From Lachnospiraceae bacterium (GTDB lineage: Bacteria; Bacillota; Clostridia; Lachnospirales; Lachnospiraceae), in assembly GCA_017437205.1 (NCBI GenBank), contig JAFSBP010000157.1, positions 1 to 10,255 of the forward strand: a DNA stretch of 10,255 bases. Direction: 5' to 3'. This document shows positions 6,509-10,255 of the stretch, piece after piece. Position 1 is the stretch's first letter. Each line of letters begins with the position of its first letter. A program made the position numbers and the translations under genes. The notes beneath the pieces were generated by a model. That model saw nothing but the letters and a program-made list of their open reading frames with translations, was not told where the DNA came from and did not search any database.

Positions 6509-7612
6509 ATGAAAGTTGTATTGGAAAATTTGACAAAAATCTTCCCCAGCCGTAACAAGAAATCAAACGAAGAGGTTGTTGCAGTGAACAACTTTTCCTT
6601 CACCATTCCGGACGGTAAACTGATCGGTCTTTTGGGTCCCTCCGGATGCGGAAAAAGTACCACACTGTACATGATCAGCGGTCTGCAAAAGCCTTCAGGC
6701 GGAAAGATCTATTTCGGTGATGACGATGTGACTGAAGTTTCCACCGAAAACCGCGGCGTCGGTCTTGTTTTTCAGAACTACGCTCTGTATCCCCACATGA
6801 CGGTAAAACAGAACATCCTCTTCCCTCTCCAGAACCTGAAAGGTGCGGACAAACTTTCCAAGGAAGAAATGCTCTCCCGCGCATATGAGGCGGCAAAGCT
6901 GGTTCAACTGGAGGAACTGATGGAGCGCAAGCCCAGCGAGCTCTCTGGCGGTCAGCAACAGCGTGTTGCCATCGCCCGCGCACTGGTAAAGATGCCCCGC
7001 GTTCTCCTTTTGGATGAGCCCCTCTCCAACCTGGATGCACGTTTGAGACTTCAGACCCGCGAGGAGATTCGCCGTATTCAGAGAGAGACGAAGATCACTA
7101 CCGTGTTCGTTACCCACGACCAGGAGGAGGCGATGAGTATCTCCGACATGATCGTTGTAATGAAACTAGGTGTGGTTCAGCAGATCGGCGCACCTCAGGA
7201 GGTTTACGACAATCCGGTGAATCTGTTCGTTGCGAAGTTCCTCGGAACCCCGCCCATCAATGTATTTAACGGTCATGTAAAAGGTGAGAAACTCTACATC
7301 GGCGAGGATGCGGTTTTGGAAGTAAAGAATGTTCCCGACCAGGAAGTTATCGTTGGCATTCGTCCCGAGGGCTTCTATCTGGCTGAGGACGGCGCCCTCT
7401 CCTGTGAGCTGAGCAGTATTGAAGTTATGGGCCGCGATGTGAGCATTGTTTCCAAGAATGCGGCATGTACCGCTCCCGTGATACGCTCCATCATTGATGC
7501 GGACACTCCTATCAATCCCGCAGCTAAGACTGTACGCTACAATCTCCGCAAAAACAAAGTATTTATTTTCAATAAGGAAACTGAAGAAAGAATCTATTTC
7601 GAGGTGAACTGA
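6509..7612 (+). CDS. CUT1-type sugar ABC transporter ATP-binding protein (UgpC/MsmX-like)
   Basis: A 367-residue ATPase, the normal length for MsmX/UgpC/MalK-type subunits that power carbohydrate importers. Walker A GPSGCGKST is at 43-51, the Q-loop at Gln89 (VFQNYALYPH), the signature LSGGQQQR at 145-152, Walker B VLLLDE at 165-170, the D-loop SNLD at 173-176 and the switch His203 in FVTHDQEEA. After GTPPINVF (246-253) comes a regulatory OB-fold (TOBE) domain with GIRPE at 283-287. All catalytic motifs are intact. It acts as a dimer on the cytoplasmic face beneath the two permeases encoded next. The start has AAGGAAAGG eight bases before the ATG. Only one base separates its stop from the first permease, so it is probably the dedicated ATPase of this importer. 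In many Bacillota such importers lack a linked ATPase and use a shared MsmX. Confidence 0.95.
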   Translation: MKVVLENLTKIFPSRNKKSNEEVVAVNNFSFTIPDGKLIGLLGPSGCGKSTTLYMISGLQKPSGGKIYFGDDDVTEVSTENRGVGLVFQNYALYPHMTVKQNILFPLQNLKGADKLSKEEMLSRAYEAAKLVQLEELMERKPSELSGGQQQRVAIARALVKMPRVLLLDEPLSNLDARLRLQTREEIRRIQRETKITTVFVTHDQEEAMSISDMIVVMKLGVVQQIGAPQEVYDNPVNLFVAKFLGTPPINVFNGHVKGEKLYIGEDAVLEVKNVPDQEVIVGIRPEGFYLAEDGALSCELSSIEVMGRDVSIVSKNAACTAPVIRSIIDADTPINPAAKTVRYNLRKNKVFIFNKETEERIYFEVN

Positions 7613-7613
7613 T

Positions 7614-8558
7614 ATGGTTGACAGTAAACATCAATGGAAAGCCTGGATATACCTGGCTCCCGCAATCATTTTGCTGCTGATCTTCACCGTTTGGCCGATT
7701 ATCAACACTGTTCGAATGGCTCTTTTGGAAGGTTACAGCAGCCTCGGTGCCGCCGGCGGCAAGACCTACGAATTTGGTTTCGGAAACTTCGTAAAAGTTA
7801 TCAAGTATAAGGGCTTTATCAAGTGTCTGTATAACACGATTCTGCTCTGTGTACTGACCGTTCCGATTTCCACGCTACTTGCTCTGCTGATCGCGGTAGC
7901 GCTAAACTCCATCAAGCCTCTGCAAAAAGTGCTGCAGACCATTTTCTTCCTGCCCTATGTGACCAACTCCATTGCCATCGGTATGGTATTTACCGCGATG
8001 TTCAATATCGTCGGTTCCTTCTACGGCACGGAAAATGAGATTGTGATCACCGCCGGTATCATCAACAATATCATTGAGTTTTTCGGCGGAAAAGCCATTA
8101 ACTGGGTTAACTATGGTTCCACTTACGCAGCGAACATTGCCGTTATGGTAATCTACATTGTGTGGAACGCTCTCCCCTTTAAGATTTTGGTTCTGCTGGG
8201 CGGACTTCAGAGCATCAACAAACAGTATTATGATGCAGCAAAGGTTGATGGTACCTCCCGCAGAAGAATTTTTACCCGCATCACCGTTCCGCTCCTCTCC
8301 CCGATGTTGGCTTACGTTATCATCACCGGCTTCATCGGAGGTTTTAAGGAATATTCCAGCATCGTCGGTATCTTCGGCGAGGGCATGGGACCTGCGGACG
8401 ATGCAGGCCGACTGAACACTATCGTCGGCTTTATCTACGACGCCCTTCCTAACCAGCAGCACGGACGCGCCAGCGCAGCGGCACTGATCCTGTTTGCCAT
8501 CATCTTCGTGGTCACCCGCATTAACATGTACGTGAGCAAGAAGAAAGTTCATTACTAG
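7614..8558 (+). CDS. Sugar ABC transporter permease, MalF/UgpA type
   Basis: A 314-residue inner-membrane permease with about six membrane segments (roughly 11-31, 75-97, 107-131, 171-197, 231-250 and 287-306). The cytoplasmic coupling loop that contacts the ATPase is YYDAAKVDGTSRRRIF at 205-220, the EAA motif of the binding-protein-dependent transport family. The short N-terminus and the periplasm-equivalent loops fit the UgpA/LacF length rather than the long E. coli MalF. Its ATG lies one base after the ATPase stop, and its ribosome site GAGGTGA is within the last ATPase codons, so translation of the two is coupled. It pairs with the permease encoded next to form the channel. The transported compound cannot be read from the sequence. 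Confidence 0.94.
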   Translation: MVDSKHQWKAWIYLAPAIILLLIFTVWPIINTVRMALLEGYSSLGAAGGKTYEFGFGNFVKVIKYKGFIKCLYNTILLCVLTVPISTLLALLIAVALNSIKPLQKVLQTIFFLPYVTNSIAIGMVFTAMFNIVGSFYGTENEIVITAGIINNIIEFFGGKAINWVNYGSTYAANIAVMVIYIVWNALPFKILVLLGGLQSINKQYYDAAKVDGTSRRRIFTRITVPLLSPMLAYVIITGFIGGFKEYSSIVGIFGEGMGPADDAGRLNTIVGFIYDALPNQQHGRASAAALILFAIIFVVTRINMYVSKKKVHY

Positions 8559-8571
8559 GAGGTGGTGCCAT

Positions 8572-9465
8572 ATGTCAAAGAATTTAACTACAACGATGCA
8601 TGAAAAGAATATGCAGCAGATATCTTCTCGGCAGAAAGTAATGAAATTTTTCGTAAAGTTCATGACCTACGCATTTTTGATTGCAATGGCGTTGATTATC
8701 CTCTTCCCGTTCTACTGGATGATCATTTCCTCACTGAAATCGCTGGCCGAGTACCGTTTGAGCGTTCCCACCCTGTGGCCGAAAAAGATCATGTTCGGCA
8801 ACTACGCAGAGGCATTTAACGCAGCGAATCTGGGAACCCTGTTTATGAACACCCTGTATGTCGGCATCGTTTCCACCCTGTTGTCGCTGGTAATTACCGT
8901 ACTCTCCGCTTTCGCCTTCGCGAGACTGGAATTTAAGGGCAAGGATGCCATGTTTGGTGCACTGTTAGCTACCATGATGATTCCCGGTGAGCTGTTCACC
9001 ATCACAAACTACGCAACGGTAACCAACTTTGGCTGGATCAACACCTATACGGTTCTGATTGTGCCTTTCCTGGTGAGCGTATTCTACATTTATCTGTTAA
9101 GACAGAATTTTATGCAGATTCCCAATGAGCTCTACCTTGCCGCAAAGGTCGATGGCACCGGCGATCTGAAATATCTGTGGAAAGTGATGATTCCTCTGGC
9201 GCTTCCCACACTGATCTCCATCACCATCTTAAAGATGATGGGCGCTTGGAACTCCTACGTATGGCCCCGCCTGGTTGCCAACGATGAGGCGCACCGCATG
9301 ATCACCAATGGTCTTAGAAACGCCTTCACCGACACCACCGGTGACGTCAACTACCCCGTGCAGATGGCGGCAGTTGCTCTCGTCTCCGCCCCGCTCTTCT
9401 TGGTATTCATTTTCCTCAGAAAATATATCATGTCCGGCGTGAGCCGAAGCGGAATTAAGGGTTAA
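8572..9465 (+). CDS. Carbohydrate ABC transporter permease, MalG/UgpE type
   Basis: A 297-residue second permease with six predicted membrane segments (about 31-53, 95-118, 125-145, 157-176, 207-225 and 265-283). The segment beginning LFPFYWMIISSLK at 44-56 is the usual MalG-family first-helix pattern. The ATPase-coupling EAA loop is ELYLAAKVDGTGDLKYLWKV at 186-205. It ends in the common MalG-type tail, RKYIMSGVSRSGIKG. The N-terminal 25 residues are polar and cytoplasmic. A strong ribosome site, AGGAGGTGG, begins within the stop codon of the preceding permease and is well placed for ATG 8572. It is third in the transporter operon, and its stop lies 53 bases before the binding-protein gene. 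Confidence 0.95.
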   Translation: MSKNLTTTMHEKNMQQISSRQKVMKFFVKFMTYAFLIAMALIILFPFYWMIISSLKSLAEYRLSVPTLWPKKIMFGNYAEAFNAANLGTLFMNTLYVGIVSTLLSLVITVLSAFAFARLEFKGKDAMFGALLATMMIPGELFTITNYATVTNFGWINTYTVLIVPFLVSVFYIYLLRQNFMQIPNELYLAAKVDGTGDLKYLWKVMIPLALPTLISITILKMMGAWNSYVWPRLVANDEAHRMITNGLRNAFTDTTGDVNYPVQMAAVALVSAPLFLVFIFLRKYIMSGVSRSGIKG

Positions 9466-9467
9466 TC

Positions 9468-9482
9468 GAGGTGCATCACCTC
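9468..9482 (+). repeat. Perfect 6-base-pair stem-loop before the binding-protein gene
   Basis: GAGGTG (9468-9473) and CACCTC (9477-9482) are exact reverse complements around the loop CAT, two bases after the permease stop. No run of T follows, so it does not look like a full intrinsic terminator. It may be an mRNA-stabilising or processing hairpin that lets the downstream lipoprotein accumulate more than the permeases. Alternatively it could be a DNA operator. Confidence 0.5.
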
Positions 9483-9518
9483 TTAACAAAAAATATATAC
9501 AAAAGGAAGGAATTTAAC

Positions 9519-10255
9519 ATGAAAAGAAAAATTGTGGCAGTCGTTTTAATGCTTACAATGCTCCTTGGCATGACCGCACTGACCGGTTGTGGCAACGCAG
9601 CAAAAAAAGCAGAGCCCAACTTCACCGTTCCGGAAGGTGGATATGACGGAAGTGAAGTAACCATCACCTTCTATCACACCATGGGTGCAAACTTGCGCGA
9701 AGTTTTGGAACTTTACATCACTGAGTTCAACAAACTGTACCCTAACATTCACATTGTTCACGAGCAGGTAGGTGGCTATGATGACGTTCGCGAGCAGATC
9801 GCTACGCAGATCACCGTAGGCGGACAGCCTAACATCGCATACTGCTATCCCGACCACGTTGCTCTGTACAACGAGGCAAAGGCAGTTGCTACTCTGGACA
9901 ATCTGATTAACAGCCAGATCACCGTTACCCGCGCTGACGGAACCACCGAGATTCTTGGTCTCACCGACGCACAGAAGGCAGACTTCATCGAGGGTTACTA
10001 CAACGAGGGTAAGCAGTTCGGTGATGATTTGATGTATACTTTACCTCTCTCTAAGTCCACTGAGGTTCTGTATTACAACAAGACTTTCTTCGATGCAAAC
10101 GGATTGAAGGCTCCTACCACCTGGGATGAGCTGGAAACTCTCTGCGCAGAGATTAAAAAGATCGATCCCACTTCCATCCCTCTGGGATATGACAGTGAGG
10201 CTAACTGGTTTATCACCATGTGCGAGCAGTACAAATCCCCCTACACCAGTGCTAC
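9519..10255 (+). CDS. ABC transporter solute-binding lipoprotein (family 1, UgpB-like), partial
   Basis: The gene is open to the right edge, giving 245 residues of a protein usually 420-470 long. It starts with the positively charged MKRKI, a hydrophobic stretch to about residue 20, and a lipobox LTGC with the lipidated Cys24, so it should be anchored on the outer face of the membrane. The mature part begins the type 1 extracellular solute-binding fold: VTITFYHTMG near 45-54, a FNKLYPNIHI strand, and later STEVLYYNKTFFDANGLKAP. The FxHxM start and the YYNK...AGL-like block resemble UgpB (glycerol-3-phosphate) and related sugar-binding proteins, but the substrate is unproven. AAGGAAGG lies eight bases before ATG 9519. 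Its placement last, after both permeases, supports it being the receptor of this importer. Codon choice looks strongly biased (many ATC, AAC, GAG), as expected for an abundant protein. Confidence 0.93.
   Translation, partial: MKRKIVAVVLMLTMLLGMTALTGCGNAAKKAEPNFTVPEGGYDGSEVTITFYHTMGANLREVLELYITEFNKLYPNIHIVHEQVGGYDDVREQIATQITVGGQPNIAYCYPDHVALYNEAKAVATLDNLINSQITVTRADGTTEILGLTDAQKADFIEGYYNEGKQFGDDLMYTLPLSKSTEVLYYNKTFFDANGLKAPTTWDELETLCAEIKKIDPTSIPLGYDSEANWFITMCEQYKSPYTSA

Noticed and set aside
7902..8663. Long minus-strand open frame (253 codons) opposite the first permease
   Set aside because: It is antisense to a permease with clear family motifs, is rich in Asp, Gly and His with no recognisable domain, and is explained as a codon-bias shadow.

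Overview
The window looks like chromosomal DNA of a Bacillota, most likely a Clostridia member of the Lachnospiraceae type. This rests on Shine-Dalgarno-rich gene starts (GGAGG, AAGGAG), AT-rich intergenic DNA next to coding sequence of moderate GC, a Gram-positive style lipoprotein solute-binding protein, and the protein families present. The genus assignment is my inference; no marker here fixes it. There are ten protein-coding genes, two of them cut by the window edges. I see no RNA genes, insertion sequences, CRISPR arrays or prophage genes. No gene-free stretch exceeds 300 bases; the longest is the 213-base divergent intergenic region at 5480-5692.

Minus strand, read from 5479 down to 1: rlmH (23S rRNA methyltransferase), azlC and azlD (two-part branched-chain amino-acid exporter), an M18 metallo-aminopeptidase, an M3 oligoendopeptidase, and a partial S66 (LD-carboxypeptidase/MccF-like) serine peptidase that runs off the left edge. 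Gaps are 58 bases or less, azlC and azlD overlap by 8 bases, and no terminator is visible, so this is probably one operon. Its content suggests intracellular peptide breakdown coupled to export of excess branched-chain amino acids.

Plus strand, from 5693 rightward: an RDD-family membrane protein, then a CUT1-type carbohydrate (or glycerol-phosphate-like) ABC importer in the order ATPase, permease, permease, solute-binding lipoprotein, the last cut by the right edge. The ATPase and first permease are separated by a single base. The second permease and binding protein follow after 13 and 53 bases. A small perfect stem-loop lies directly before the binding-protein gene.

The two gene sets diverge from 5480-5692, where near-consensus sigma-A-type promoters can be read on both strands. 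The rlmH promoter ends only eight bases before the ATG and no Shine-Dalgarno sequence is present, so its mRNA may be leaderless or nearly so. The rightward promoter contains two short perfect palindromes. Otherwise this is ordinary housekeeping and transport DNA; I did not find a convincing new multi-gene system.
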